Below, piece by piece: positions 26,361 to 35,306 of a DNA stretch of 64,000 bases (position 1 is the first letter of the stretch; every line of letters begins with the position of its first letter). Source of the stretch: Bryobacterales bacterium. Its GTDB lineage: Bacteria; Acidobacteriota; Terriglobia; Bryobacterales; Bryobacteraceae. The stretch is taken from assembly GCA_026954325.1 (NCBI GenBank), contig JAIXKK010000126.1, positions 1 through 64,000 on the forward strand. Reading direction: 5' to 3'. The position numbers and the translations under genes were made by a program. The notes below the pieces were generated by a model that ran no database searches, was not told the origin of the DNA, and worked only from the letters and a program-made list of their open reading frames with translations.

Positions 26361-27132
26361 CGCGACGACTTGAGCTCCTTCACACGGGCGGCGAACCGCG
26401 CCGGCATCTTGGGCCGGTCCTTCTTGGCCACCTCGTGGTGCTCCCAGTATTCGCCAGTCACCCACTGCCGCACCAACAGCGAGTCCAGCGAGTGAGTCTC
26501 CTCCGGGAAACTCCACTCGACGCCCAGGTCGGAACGGAAGCCGACGAAGAACACCCGCTCGCGGCGCCGCGGCACTCCGTAGTTGGCGGCGTTCAGCAAG
26601 CGCGGAGGTATCACGTTGTACTCAAGACCTGACCAACTGCCCTTCGTGTGATACTTCTCCAACCTCGCGCGGTGCTCCGTCCAATCCTCGTCCTCTCCCC
26701 TGACGATTTCAGGGTGGCTGAGTGCAGCACGATATAGCTGAAGTAGTTCGCGAACGTCTTGCGCGTGAGGCCCTTCACGTTCTCGACCATGATCGCGCGT
26801 GGCCGCGGTTCGCGCACTGCACGGACCACCTGCGGGAACATGTCGCGCCTGTCTTCGTGGGCCTTGTGCTTGCCGCCGATCGAGAACGGCTGGCAGGGGG
26901 GACCGCCAGCGAGCAGATCGACCTCGCCCTTGATCGCGGAGTACTCGAAGTCTTTCACGTCGCCGGGGTAGAGGCGCCAGCCTTCGAGCAGCGGGTACCC
27001 GTTCCGCTGGTTCTGGCGGATCGTCTCGCAGCAGTCCTTGTCCCGCTCGACGACGGTGTGGTGGTGGAAGCCGGCCTTCTCGATCCCGAGGGCCAAGCCT
27101 CCGGCGCCAGTGAACAGTTCGACGGACCTCAA
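26333..27132 (-). pseudogene. DNA (cytosine-5) methyltransferase, frameshifted and C-terminally truncated
   Basis: It begins with a TTG at 27132 overlapping the vsr stop. Motif I (VELFTGAGGLALGIEKAGF), motif IV (GGPPCQPFS) and motif VI (ENVKGL) are intact. A single-base loss near 26722 shifts the frame after FSYIVL; the other frame then continues through motif VIII (NYGVPRRRERVFFVGFRSD). Motifs IX and X and the target-recognition region are missing, cut near 26350 where restriction-enzyme sequence begins. Position between vsr and the endonuclease remnant shows an old type II restriction-modification cassette. Confidence 0.8.
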
Positions 27133-27542
27133 TCGCCCTCCATGAACGCGCGCACGCGCGCGGCCAGCCTCTCCCGGTTCTTGAGTTCGCACTCCCAAAC
27201 TACCAGCACGCTCCATCCCTGCTTCCGCAGTTCTCTTCCGACCACCCTGTCTCGCCGGTTGTTCTGCTCCAGCTTCGGCCGCCAGAACTCCAGCTTAGAC
27301 TTCGGCCACCTTGTGTACTCGCATCCGGCCCCGTGCCGGTGCCAGAAACATCCGTGCACGAAAATGATTTTACCCCGACTCGGGAAGACCATGTCGGGGT
27401 TCCCCGGCAGGCTCCGGTCGTGCAGCTTATAGCGATACCCCATCCCGTGCACGATGCTCCTGACCAGCATTTCGGGCTTCGTGTCCTTGCAGCGGACTCG
27501 GCTCATCCGCTCGCTGCGCTCGGCGATGGTCAGGGTGTCCAT
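27129..27542 (-). CDS. vsr: Very short patch repair endonuclease
   Basis: 137 aa, intact. It begins MDTLTIAERSERMSRVR-x-K-x-T-x-PE, the normal N terminus of Vsr, and contains the catalytic YRLH-like YKLHDRSLPGNPDMVFP segment and the zinc-site region VHGCFWHRHGAGCEY. Vsr nicks 5' of T in T:G mismatches created by deamination of 5-methylcytosine, protecting sites of its partner methyltransferase. Its stop overlaps the methyltransferase start. Because that partner is broken, this vsr is an orphan. Confidence 0.93.
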   Translation of the reverse strand: MDTLTIAERSERMSRVRCKDTKPEMLVRSIVHGMGYRYKLHDRSLPGNPDMVFPSRGKIIFVHGCFWHRHGAGCEYTRWPKSKLEFWRPKLEQNNRRDRVVGRELRKQGWSVLVVWECELKNRERLAARVRAFMEGD

Positions 27543-27784
27543 CCGGCTCTTTCCTGACCACTGTACTACGTATCGGCTGGAACGGCAGCGTTCCGCAGCC
27601 GGGCTTATGCATCGCGGCCGAATGTTAAGAAAATTCAGCGGAAACGGGCGCTCCCTTTTCCAGTCGTTCGCGCCAATATTCGATCAGGCCGCCGTTGAAC
27701 GGCGGCGAGGAAAGAGAGATCCGGAGATGAGCAAGGGCGATCTCGCCCGGAACCAAGACGGCATCGAAGGGATGGTGCTCATGG
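27543..27784. other. Decayed DNA between vsr and integrase remnant
   Basis: No complete gene. On the minus strand an open stretch ending at 27625 carries ISLSSPPFNGGLIEYWRERL, which looks protein-like but belongs to no family I can name. The upstream part of the integrase should lie here but is not recognisable. Confidence 0.35.
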
Positions 27785-28226
27785 GCGGGGCACGTCCTGC
27801 ACGGCAAGACGGAGAACGCGCGCCGCGTGATCCCCCTGCCCGAGCGGGCGTCGTCGGTGATCGAGTCGCGGAGGCAGGGCGCGCCGAGTTCGTCGTGGGT
27901 CTTCCCGGCGCCGGCCAGGTCGGGGCACATCGAGAAGCCGAGCCTGAAGAAGCAGCACGCCCTCGCGATCAAGGAACAAAAGTCCCGGCGTTCGTCCTCT
28001 CCGAGTGCCGCCACACCTGCCTGACGCGGTGGCCGAGCACATGGTCCCCCGCACTCTCGCGTACCTCGCCGGCCACTCGGACTTCGGGATGACCAAGCGC
28101 TACATCCACCCTCAGCAGGAGACCGCCCGCAAGGCGATGGCGAAGGCCTGGGGTGGGCTTACGTCTGGGCATACCACTAGCAAAACGGCGTCGGGCGATG
28201 AACCCGAGGCTGCTTCTAATTCCTAG
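27785..28226 (+). pseudogene. Tyrosine recombinase/integrase, C-terminal remnant with two frameshifts
   Basis: Three frames must be joined. The first (about 27785-27978) gives GKTENARRVIPLPERAS and WVFPAPARSGHIEKPSLKKQ; the second (about 27978-28033) gives FVLSECRHTCLTRW with the catalytic H-x-x-x-x-R type box; the third (about 28033-28226) gives LAYLAGHSDFGMTKRYIHP with the nucleophilic Tyr. Together these are the last 140 residues of a tyrosine recombinase. The N-terminal arm- and core-binding domains are gone. It ends 19 bp from the 3' end of tRNA-Pro, the classical attachment arrangement. Confidence 0.82.
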
Positions 28227-28244
28227 ATTTAATTGCTTTTAAGA

Positions 28245-28321
28245 TGGTCGGGGCGAGTGGATTCGAACCACCGGCCTCCTGGTCCCGAACCAGGCGCTCT
28301 ACCAGGCTGAGCCACGCCCCG
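28245..28321 (-). tRNA. tRNA-Pro (CGG anticodon), CCA encoded
   Basis: The acceptor stem CGGGGCG pairs with CGCCCCG; the anticodon stem CCTGG/CCAGG holds the 7-nt loop TTCGGGA, giving anticodon CGG. The T arm GGTGG-TTCGAAT-CCACT has one wobble pair. Discriminator A and CCA (28245-28247 on the plus strand) are encoded. Intact despite the integrase remnant beside its 3' end. Confidence 0.95.
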
Positions 28322-28541
28322 AATCAACAGGATAATTACGGACATCGGGATTACAGAAAACCTAGTCTTCAACGGAGGTTTCCGTGTCCGGAACGACTAC
28401 CAAGATACCAGCTTTGTTCCCATTCCCGCAATGTTCTTCTTCCCGCGCTTCCGCGGTTGCGTTGAACAGAAGAGGCGTTTCTTCCCCGGGGCCGGGGGGA
28501 GCGCTTCCAAAGATTCGACGATGGCTGATACCATCTTTGAC

Positions 28542-29879
28542 ATGCTGCGCCGTTCGTTTCTTCTTGCCGCCTCCGCCGCGCCGGCGATAGCTTCCAGCTA
28601 TCAACTCGCTACGTTTCAGGCCGACATCACGCCTCCCATCGGATCACCCATCTACACCGGCACGGCGCGCTCCATCGTGAGTCCGCTCGAGGCGCGGGGC
28701 ATCGTGCTGCGCGGACCCGGCAGGCCGGTTGTCATCGCTTCACTCGAATGGTGTGAAGTGCGCAACCGATCCTACGACCTTTGGCGGTCTCGACTTGGCT
28801 CTGCCGCCGGCACAACACCGGAGCGGGTGCTGCTCAGTTGCGTGCATCCGCATGATGCGCCCTATACGGACAGCGAAGCGCAGGAACTGCTCGACCAGGC
28901 GCGCTCCCCGCACAAGCTGTGCGACCCTGTCTTTGAGCGCGCCTCGATCGATAAGGCCGCCGAGGCAATCCGGCGATCTTCGTTTCAAACGGTTACTCAA
29001 ATCGGCGCCGGACAGGCGGCTGTCGAGCGGGTGGCTTCCAACCGCCGGTACGTGCGTCCCGACGGCAAGATCTCTTTCGGCCGCACCAGCGCCACCCGCG
29101 ATGCCTATGTGCGCAACCAGCCCGAAGGGCTCATTGATTCTGCCCTCAAGGCCGTCAGTTTCTGGAACGGTTCGAAGCCTGTTGCCATCCTCTACGCATA
29201 CTCGACGCACCCGATGAGCTATTACGGACAAGGCGACGTGTCGGCTGACTTTCCGGGCATGGCGCGCCGCGCCATGCAATCCGAATTTCCCGAGGCCTTC
29301 CACATCTACTGTTCGGGGGCCAGCGGGGACACGATGGCGGGGCGTTACAACGACGGCGACCGCGCCAACCGCCCAATCCTCGCCGGGCGTCTCCAGAAGG
29401 CGATGGCGGCGGCATTCCATTCCACGCGGCGCGCGCCGCTTGGGGAAGCAAGCTTCCGCAACGAGAAACTGGTCTTCGAGCCGCGCAAATCCAAGGGCTA
29501 TTCGCTTGCGGAAATGCGCGAGACGCTGGCCTCGGCGGCAACGCCGCGCCGCGAACGGCTCGATGCGGCGCTTGGGATGAGTTGGCTGCGGCGGCTGGCC
29601 CGAAAGCAGCCAATTGATGTACCCGCGCTACACCTCGGACCCGCCGCGATCGTTGTCGTCCCGGCGGAAGCTTTCGTCCAATACCAACTCTGGGCGCGGG
29701 GAGACGCCCCGGAGAAGATGGTTCTGACGCTCGGCTATGGGGAATGCGCCCCTGGCTATATCCCCACGAACGCGGCCGTCGCCGAAGGGTATGACGATCA
29801 CTACAGTTGGGTTGACTTTTCCACCTGTGAAGGCGCGCTGAGAGCGGCCATGGCAGCCGCCTTGTCTTCCCGCGGATGA
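28542..29879 (+). CDS. Neutral/alkaline ceramidase-like protein, Tat-type signal
   Basis: 445 aa from the ATG at 28542; further in-frame ATG codons at 28521 and 28431 exist. I prefer 28542 because it begins MLRRSFLLAASAAPAIASS, a twin-arginine-like export signal. The mature protein opens with FQADITPPIGSPIYTG, the typical start of neutral ceramidase N-terminal-domain proteins in soil bacteria, and contains VHPHDAPYTD and ILYAYSTHPMSYYG with candidate zinc histidines. Many relatives are annotated as ceramidase-like without biochemical proof, so the substrate (ceramide or another amide) is open. Confidence 0.75.
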   Translation: MLRRSFLLAASAAPAIASSYQLATFQADITPPIGSPIYTGTARSIVSPLEARGIVLRGPGRPVVIASLEWCEVRNRSYDLWRSRLGSAAGTTPERVLLSCVHPHDAPYTDSEAQELLDQARSPHKLCDPVFERASIDKAAEAIRRSSFQTVTQIGAGQAAVERVASNRRYVRPDGKISFGRTSATRDAYVRNQPEGLIDSALKAVSFWNGSKPVAILYAYSTHPMSYYGQGDVSADFPGMARRAMQSEFPEAFHIYCSGASGDTMAGRYNDGDRANRPILAGRLQKAMAAAFHSTRRAPLGEASFRNEKLVFEPRKSKGYSLAEMRETLASAATPRRERLDAALGMSWLRRLARKQPIDVPALHLGPAAIVVVPAEAFVQYQLWARGDAPEKMVLTLGYGECAPGYIPTNAAVAEGYDDHYSWVDFSTCEGALRAAMAAALSSRG

Positions 29880-29881
29880 AG

Positions 29882-31099
29882 CTAACCCGCCGGGTGGCCG
29901 GCCGGCGACTTTGCCGGTATGAGGCTGAGCACCGCAATCGTCGCCAGGAGCGGGATCAAGCTTGCCGTCAGCAGGATCGGCTGGAAGGAGTAGCGGTCGG
30001 CGATCAGCCCGGTGAGATAAGTGGCCGCGATCGTCCCGGCCCCCGCTCCCGTGCCGCTCATCCCGCTGACCGAAGCGACCGAAGGCGGCGGGTACAAATC
30101 TGCCGGGAGGGTGAGGATGATGGTGGAAAAGCTCGCGTAGGCGAGGGTGGAGAAGCCAAAGAAGAAGATCAGCCAGGCGAGGTTGGGAGCGTAGGCGGCT
30201 CCCGCCAGGGTAGTCATTCCCAGGCCTGACACGAGCGCCACGAAACGCCGCGAGCGGAGCGTGGGCCAACCGCGCTGGATCAGGTAGCTGGACAGCCCGC
30301 CCCCGGCGAAGTTCCCGATGTCGGCGGCAAGAAACGGGACCCAGAAGGCAATGAGCGTCTGCTCGGGGTCATAGCCACGCGAGACGAGGTAGATCGCAAA
30401 CCAATCCGTGATAAAGAACCAGACCGGATCGGTAAGCGACTTGGAGGCGATGATCCCCCACGTCTGCCGCCAGCCGAGCAGCACGCTGTAAGGGAGCGGC
30501 TTTCCCTCGTCTCCATTGCCGGATAGTATAGGTTGAGGGCCACGGGTCAGTTTGCGGAACAGCAGGATCCAGAGAAACCCCAGGGCTCCGGTAAGCACGA
30601 ACACGGGACGCCAGTTGCCGAACCAGTGGTAGGCGGAATAGGCGAGGAATGGGGCAACGGCTCCCCCCACGGCCGATCCGCTGTCGAACAAGGCCACCGC
30701 CCAGCCGCGTTCCCGCGGGGGAAAGTATTGGGAGACGGTCTTTGCCGCTCCCGGCCAGTTGGCGGATTCACCCGCGCCCAGCAGGAAGCGAAACGCGGAA
30801 AAGCTCTTGATCCCCGTGGCGAGCGCGGTGAGCATGGCCGCGGCGGAATAGAACGCCACGGTGAGACTGAGTCCGCGCCGCACTCCGAGCAGATCGAGCA
30901 CCCGCCCGCAGGCGGTCTGGCCGATGGTATACGCCACGCGGAAGGCGATGATGAGAAGGGCGAACGTCTCGTTATTCCACCCGAATTCGGTCTTGATGTG
31001 GGGCGCGAGAACGCTGAGCGTCTGGCGGTCAATATAGTTGATGGTGGTGGACAGGAACAGGGCTGTTCCGATCCACCAGCGCAGTGGGATTTGTTTCAT
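29882..31099 (-). CDS. MFS transporter, ACS (hexuronate-type) family
   Basis: 405 aa, about 12 membrane helices. The [18 protein letters not shown] segment and [19 protein letters not shown] in helix 4 are characteristic of the anion:cation symporter family (hexuronate, galactonate and related acids). The preceding amidohydrolase gene is on the same strand, its stop 3 bp before this start, so transport and hydrolysis are probably linked. Convergent with the ceramidase-like gene, with a 2-bp gap. Confidence 0.88.
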   Translation of the reverse strand: MKQIPLRWWIGTALFLSTTINYIDRQTLSVLAPHIKTEFGWNNETFALLIIAFRVAYTIGQTACGRVLDLLGVRRGLSLTVAFYSAAAMLTALATGIKSFSAFRFLLGAGESANWPGAAKTVSQYFPPRERGWAVALFDSGSAVGGAVAPFLAYSAYHWFGNWRPVFVLTGALGFLWILLFRKLTRGPQPILSGNGDEGKPLPYSVLLGWRQTWGIIASKSLTDPVWFFITDWFAIYLVSRGYDPEQTLIAFWVPFLAADIGNFAGGGLSSYLIQRGWPTLRSRRFVALVSGLGMTTLAGAAYAPNLAWLIFFFGFSTLAYASFSTIILTLPADLYPPPSVASVSGMSGTGAGAGTIAATYLTGLIADRYSFQPILLTASLIPLLATIAVLSLIPAKSPAGHPAG

Positions 31100-31102
31100 C
31101 CG

Positions 31103-31963
31103 CTAGGGCCTGGGAGTGATGCCGAGAATGCGCGCCAGCGTCCCGCCATACACCTTCCCGCGAATGGTTTCGGGAACTTCACAGGCGTTGAGCAATGCAT
31201 CGTATCGCGCGATGACGGCGTCGAGATCCTCCGGCGGCTCGTCCGTTCCGAAGACCAGCTTCTCAAAGGCGGGAACGGCATGCGGAGAGCTGTGCATCGA
31301 CGGCCCCTCCCACCACAAATAGTCGCGAAATATGGAGAGGTTCTTGGCCTTTTTCGCCAGGCTTGACCCGGTGAGGTCGAAGTACAGGCGCGGGCACCAG
31401 CGGGCTGCCTCGGCGGCCTCGTCATACCAGGGGTTTCCGAGGTGGGCTCCCTGGATGTAGAGCTTTGGGAACGCGCGGGCGATCGTATCCAGGTAGGCCG
31501 GCCGCATGCGCTCCATGCCGGTGAATTGCGGCTCTTCGACGTGGGCGGCGATTCCCGTATGGAAAAGGGCCACCATGCGGTGGTGATCGAGCCGCGCGTA
31601 ATGGGGAAAGTACTGCGGGTCATCCCAGTTATGGCGCGGCCAGTGCATCTTGATTCCCTTGAATCCGGCGGCGGCAAACTCATCGATTTCCTCCAGCGCC
31701 GCGGGCTCATCGACGTTGATGCGGCCGTAGGGAATGATGACGTCCGGATGCTGCGCCGCGGCCTTTTTCAAGGCGTCCATGTGCTTGCGGAAGGCGTTGA
31801 CGCACGCCATCGCGTTGCGCGGCTTGTAATACCGCACCAGGCGGCCGATATAATCCGGCTTATCCTCGTAGTGCTGATGGGAGTCGATGAAAAAGCGCCG
31901 CCCGGTCTGCGCGGCGGCGGCCGCAAGCGGGAGCTTCAGAAGATTGCGACGAGACAGTGACAT
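31103..31963 (-). CDS. Amidohydrolase-2 family metal-dependent hydrolase, Tat-exported
   Basis: 286 aa. The N terminus [18 protein letters not shown] is a clear Tat signal. The TIM-barrel domain starts [10 protein letters not shown] with the metal-binding H-x-H, continues with a [12 protein letters not shown] segment, and ends [12 protein letters not shown] with the catalytic Asp region. This group includes decarboxylases and lactonases such as L-fuconolactone hydrolase. The ACS transporter in the same operon suggests a sugar-acid or aromatic-acid substrate, which is inference. Confidence 0.82.
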   Translation of the reverse strand: MSLSRRNLLKLPLAAAAAQTGRRFFIDSHQHYEDKPDYIGRLVRYYKPRNAMACVNAFRKHMDALKKAAAQHPDVIIPYGRINVDEPAALEEIDEFAAAGFKGIKMHWPRHNWDDPQYFPHYARLDHHRMVALFHTGIAAHVEEPQFTGMERMRPAYLDTIARAFPKLYIQGAHLGNPWYDEAAEAARWCPRLYFDLTGSSLAKKAKNLSIFRDYLWWEGPSMHSSPHAVPAFEKLVFGTDEPPEDLDAVIARYDALLNACEVPETIRGKVYGGTLARILGITPRP

Positions 31964-32005
31964 GGGCTGTCCCCCGAAGGTATCACTTTTCGGGGGACGC
32001 CGTGT

Positions 32006-32950
32006 TCAGAACACCTGCCGTCCGGCGGAGGCCGGCTTGAGGAAGGTTTCCAGCATATCCTCGGGAATCGCCAACGACATTCTGAGTTGCGTACCGGTGG
32101 CCTTGAGCTCCATCTTCTCGAGAAGGCGCGCCAACTCCGCGGCGCGCTTGTCATTCTGGGCGTTCATCTGCATCATACCCATCAGAAACCGCACCACGTC
32201 GGCCATTGCGGCGGCGTCTTTCGCCGACCGCATCTGGGCCTCGGCCATGACTTCGACATCCGGGCCGAACCGGACGCCCCCGTTCACGCTGTCCACTGAC
32301 TGCACCAAATTGCCGTTCCCGGCTCCGCCCAACTGGGGTGCGCGAATGCCGCTGGTAATCGCGGCGAGGCTCGCGGTCAGCATCCAGGCATCGAACCGGT
32401 TGCCGAGGTCCGTGATTGTGTTGAGGGTTTTCGCATCGAGCACGGGGCCCGGCGCCTGGCGCGCGTCGATAGCCAGTTTCACATAATCAGGGTCGCCGGC
32501 CACAGCGGTGGCGGAGTCCGGAATGGCCAGCCAGCCGCGCGAATCCTCACGGCCCGTGAAGATCTGGACCCCATTGTAGCTGGTGGTGGACGACCCCGAG
32601 GCGAGCGCGAAACTCTGGATGCGGCTGACATCGAACCGGCCACGGGCCAGTACTACGGTCTTTCCGTGATTCTGGCGTCGGGGCGCGGCCGAGCTCGAGG
32701 CGACAATCAGTTCCGTCAGGTCCTGGCGCGGGTCGAACCCCGTGGCGGAGACGAACTTGTTCATGTTCTCATCTTCGGTCTTGAGTTGGTCGAGGATGTA
32801 CTGTCCGAAGCGGGAGGACTTAATCTGATCCGCCCGGACTCCGGCGACGAAGGCCGCGCCGGGGGGGATCATTCGGAGCAGCGCCGGATCGGCCGCAACC
32901 GACAGGCCGGCGGCGACCAGCGAAAGGAGAAGACCGCGCAAAAGTTTCAT
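32006..32950 (-). CDS. Secreted protein of unknown function
   Basis: 314 aa. A signal peptide (about 1-19) is followed by ADPALLRMIPPGAAFVAGV, reminiscent of DUF3352-type exported proteins in which a sensor-like domain begins at a similar P-x-D-A-x-x-x-x-V motif. The remainder is soluble and mixed alpha/beta, with no metal or catalytic motif that I recognise. It lies 42 bp upstream of the amidohydrolase on the same strand, possibly in the same transcription unit. Confidence 0.65.
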   Translation of the reverse strand: MKLLRGLLLSLVAAGLSVAADPALLRMIPPGAAFVAGVRADQIKSSRFGQYILDQLKTEDENMNKFVSATGFDPRQDLTELIVASSSAAPRRQNHGKTVVLARGRFDVSRIQSFALASGSSTTSYNGVQIFTGREDSRGWLAIPDSATAVAGDPDYVKLAIDARQAPGPVLDAKTLNTITDLGNRFDAWMLTASLAAITSGIRAPQLGGAGNGNLVQSVDSVNGGVRFGPDVEVMAEAQMRSAKDAAAMADVVRFLMGMMQMNAQNDKRAAELARLLEKMELKATGTQLRMSLAIPEDMLETFLKPASAGRQVF

Positions 32951-33206
32951 GGCGTTTATCGCTCTGTCCTAATCTAACGTCAGCGGCCGGTGAAAAGTTC
33001 ACAGGAAGGTGAAAAAATCTCCGGGCAAGGGGGGGTGACCGGGCCGGCGGGCCGATTTTGCCTGACCAACTGCCTCTTTTTAAGACTTGAATGTTTCAAA
33101 AGAATGGGTGTTATAAGGAACGGGACACCCTATTCTTACAAAACTCCTGCCAGCCACCAGGATACCCGTCTGCCGGAGAGCATGCCGCTCCAGTTCCGGG
33201 CTCAGT

Positions 33207-33230
33207 GTGAAGTTCCTTGCGTGAAGTTCC
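33207..33230. repeat. Direct repeat GTGAAGTTCC x2 upstream of the TPR promoter
   Basis: Exact copies at 33207-33216 and 33221-33230, 14 bp apart start to start. The second copy ends two bases before the -35 hexamer, so the pair could be a regulator site. Confidence 0.55.
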
Positions 33231-33231
33231 C

Positions 33232-33259
33232 TTGACTGAGGGCGGGCTCGCGGTACACT
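33232..33259 (+). promoter_or_regulatory. Promoter for the TPR gene, predicting a leaderless mRNA
   Basis: TTGACT at 33232-33237 and TACACT at 33254-33259 are 16 bp apart. The GTG start at 33267 lies 7 nt after the -10, which is where transcription should begin, so the message would have no leader. Confidence 0.6.
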
Positions 33260-33266
33260 AGCCATC

Positions 33267-33731
33267 GTGCGTCAACCCCGTGACATGCCGGCTCTGGTCT
33301 ATTTGCATGAGAACAACCCATCCGGCTCTGCCGAAGAACCGCGGTGCTGCATCAAGGAACGTTCCGGATTCGCCGAAGCGCTCAGCCTGCAACCGGACTA
33401 CCTCGACGCCCGGCTTCAACTGGGCCTCCTGCTGAGCCGCAAGAATGATCCGTTCGGGGCAGCCAACGTCTACCGCGAGATCATTCGCCGCAAGCCGGAC
33501 TTCGCCGAAGCTCGCAACAATCTCGGCCTTGCCTTGCTCGAGGCTCACGATCCGGCGGGGGCTCAAGCAGCGTTTGCCCAGGCGCTGCGCCTCAAACCCA
33601 ATTATGCCGAGGCGCACTTCAATCTCGCGCTTGCGCTCAAACAGGCGGGCAAGCCCGAAGCCGCCCGTCTCGAGTTCGAAAAGGCTTATCAACTGGCCCC
33701 CCAACTTCGCCATCTCCCACAACAGCCATGA
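33267..33731 (+). CDS. Small TPR-repeat protein
   Basis: 154 aa. Three consecutive tetratricopeptide repeats cover about residues 36-140 (repeated A-x-x-x-x-G-x-x-L-x-x-x-x-D/P-x-x-A pattern, such as FAEARNNLGLALLEAHDP and YAEAHFNLALALKQAGK). The N-terminal 35 residues are atypical and there is no signal peptide. The GTG start is supported by the promoter geometry rather than a ribosome-binding site. The next gene overlaps by ATGA, so translation is coupled. TPRs mediate protein interactions; the partner is unknown. Confidence 0.75.
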   Translation: MRQPRDMPALVYLHENNPSGSAEEPRCCIKERSGFAEALSLQPDYLDARLQLGLLLSRKNDPFGAANVYREIIRRKPDFAEARNNLGLALLEAHDPAGAQAAFAQALRLKPNYAEAHFNLALALKQAGKPEAARLEFEKAYQLAPQLRHLPQQP

Positions 33732-34450
33732 ATCAAATGCTTTTCTCCGCTCTCCTGTTCGCGCCGCTGCTGGCGGCGCAGGAAGTCTGCACGGTGGCCT
33801 CCCCCACCGCCACCTTCACCATCCCGCGGGCGAAAACGGCCGAAGCGCTCAGCCTCGATCCGCAAGCCAAACTGTGGAAGAAGACCGCCTCCGCCTGGAT
33901 CATCAAGGATTGCACACGCCGGGTGGAGTATCCGGAAACCAAAACCGAAATCCGCGCCTTCTACACGGACACCGACCTCTACTTCCTGTTCATCTGCCCC
34001 TACCAGGTATTGAACCTCTGGCTTCCCCCGCAGAACGATAAGCCGCGCGTCAAGCTCTGGGACCGCGACGTGGTCGAAATGTTTCTCGGCGACGACTGGA
34101 AGAACATCCGGCACTACCGGGAATTCGAGATCGCGCCCACGGGAGACTGGATCGACCTCGCCATCGACCTGGACAAGAAGAACTACGACCGCGCGTGGCG
34201 CAGCGGATGGCAGACGATGGGGCGCATCGATGAATCGAAGAAGATCTGGTACGCGGCAGCGAAGATCCCGCTGAAATCCGTGAGCGAAGCCCCCGTCAAG
34301 CGGGGTACCCGGTGGCGGATGAACCTCTACCGGATCGACGGCCAGGGGCCTGATTCGCAGCGCCATTTCCTGTGCTGGCAGCCGACCTGCGTCCTGAACC
34401 GCGACCCGAACCATGTGCCGGAACATTTCGGCACTCTCGTGTTCCGGTAA
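33728..34450 (+). CDS. Secreted carbohydrate-binding family 9-like protein
   Basis: 240 aa, with a signal peptide (about 1-17). The mature part is a CBM9-like/DOMON-type beta-sandwich: T-E-I-R-A-F-Y-T-D-x-D-L-Y-F near 75, LWDRDVVEMFLGDDW near 112 and YREFEIAPTGDWIDL near 128, with the typical R-W-R-M-N-L-Y-R-I near 197. In acidobacteria and planctomycetes such stand-alone domains are exported and thought to bind sugar or cell-surface polymers. It begins inside the stop of the TPR gene. Confidence 0.82.
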   Translation: MNQMLFSALLFAPLLAAQEVCTVASPTATFTIPRAKTAEALSLDPQAKLWKKTASAWIIKDCTRRVEYPETKTEIRAFYTDTDLYFLFICPYQVLNLWLPPQNDKPRVKLWDRDVVEMFLGDDWKNIRHYREFEIAPTGDWIDLAIDLDKKNYDRAWRSGWQTMGRIDESKKIWYAAAKIPLKSVSEAPVKRGTRWRMNLYRIDGQGPDSQRHFLCWQPTCVLNRDPNHVPEHFGTLVFR

Positions 34451-34489
34451 CTCCCAGTGTGAAGAGTGCCGTCCGCATGGGCGGCTCCG

Positions 34490-35145
34490 CTAGTTGCCGG
34501 TGGCGAAGCAGTAGAACAGGCCGGCTCCCCCGGTGGCGACGAGGTTCTCCTGGCTGCATCCGCGCGAGGGGTGAGTGGAGTTCCAGGAGATGCCGCCGCC
34601 ATTACGGTCGCTGTGCCCGAGTTGAGCTGTTCCGGCGCCGTTGGAAGTCCAGTTCTTGCAGGTATGGTCGGCGCCGCCGGTGTAGGCGCGGCCGTCAGGC
34701 TGGCTCCCGGTGAGGATGTCGTGCATGTTCGGCTTGTCGCCGACGCCGTTCACCAGTGCGCCGTTCTCGGTCAACGCATTGTTCCTGGTGATGAGATTGC
34801 CAGTGCGTGCCAGGTCAAGAGTATCGCCGTGGAGGTGGGCGAGATCGCGGGCAATCATGGTTCCCTTGGCGTTGTGCCAGGGTCCCTGGCCAATGCGGTC
34901 TCTGGCATTGACGGCGGGGGCGCCGCCGGTAGCTGAAGCGCTTAGATAGGCGCGCCAGGCGCTCCCGCCGGCGCCCGCCGCGGCGGCGAGTTTCTGACAG
35001 TGCGCATCGGCGCCCGCCAATCCGCCGAGGTTCGCTCCATCATGCCGCCGACGCTGGTGACGAAGAAGGTCATGGGCTGCCGCTGATTCTGTTGAGCCAG
35101 GATAAACATGGCCGCAATGCTGAGTGTGGACAAAAGTTTTTTCAT
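34490..35145 (-). pseudogene. Secreted lectin-like protein, single frameshift near the signal peptide
   Basis: The ATG at 35145 gives a good signal peptide (MKKLLSTLSIAAMFILAQQ) followed by MTFFVTSVGG. The expected continuation, a G-A-N-L-GGLAGADAHC segment, is found in another frame, implying loss of one base near 35036-35042. That frame runs to 34490 and carries ARDRIGQGPWHNAKG, NMHDILTGSQPDGRAY and SRGCSQENLVATGGAGLFYC, a recognisable family of exported lectin/endostatin-like domains with paired cysteines. No homopolymer is present at the shift, so it is a true mutation or a sequencing error. Confidence 0.6.
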
Positions 35146-35306
35146 AGTGTCTCCGCGGACCGCTGGTTTGTGGGAACGCGGTCCGATCCATAGAGGCTAC
35201 TACGATTGGCGCCGCCGGCGAAATCGGAAAGGGATGATTGCGGCCGGCGCCCTTCGCATTCCGCCGCCCGGGCGATTACCATGGAGGCATACAGGAATCA
35301 GCCGGA

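Larger units (their letters stand above)
32951..33266. other. Divergent intergenic region with promoter and repeats
   Basis: About 316 bases. It holds an inverted repeat GGGTGT-N13-ACACCC around 33107-33131, a direct repeat of GTGAAGTTCC, and the promoter of the TPR gene (both listed separately). No gene. Confidence 0.6.
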
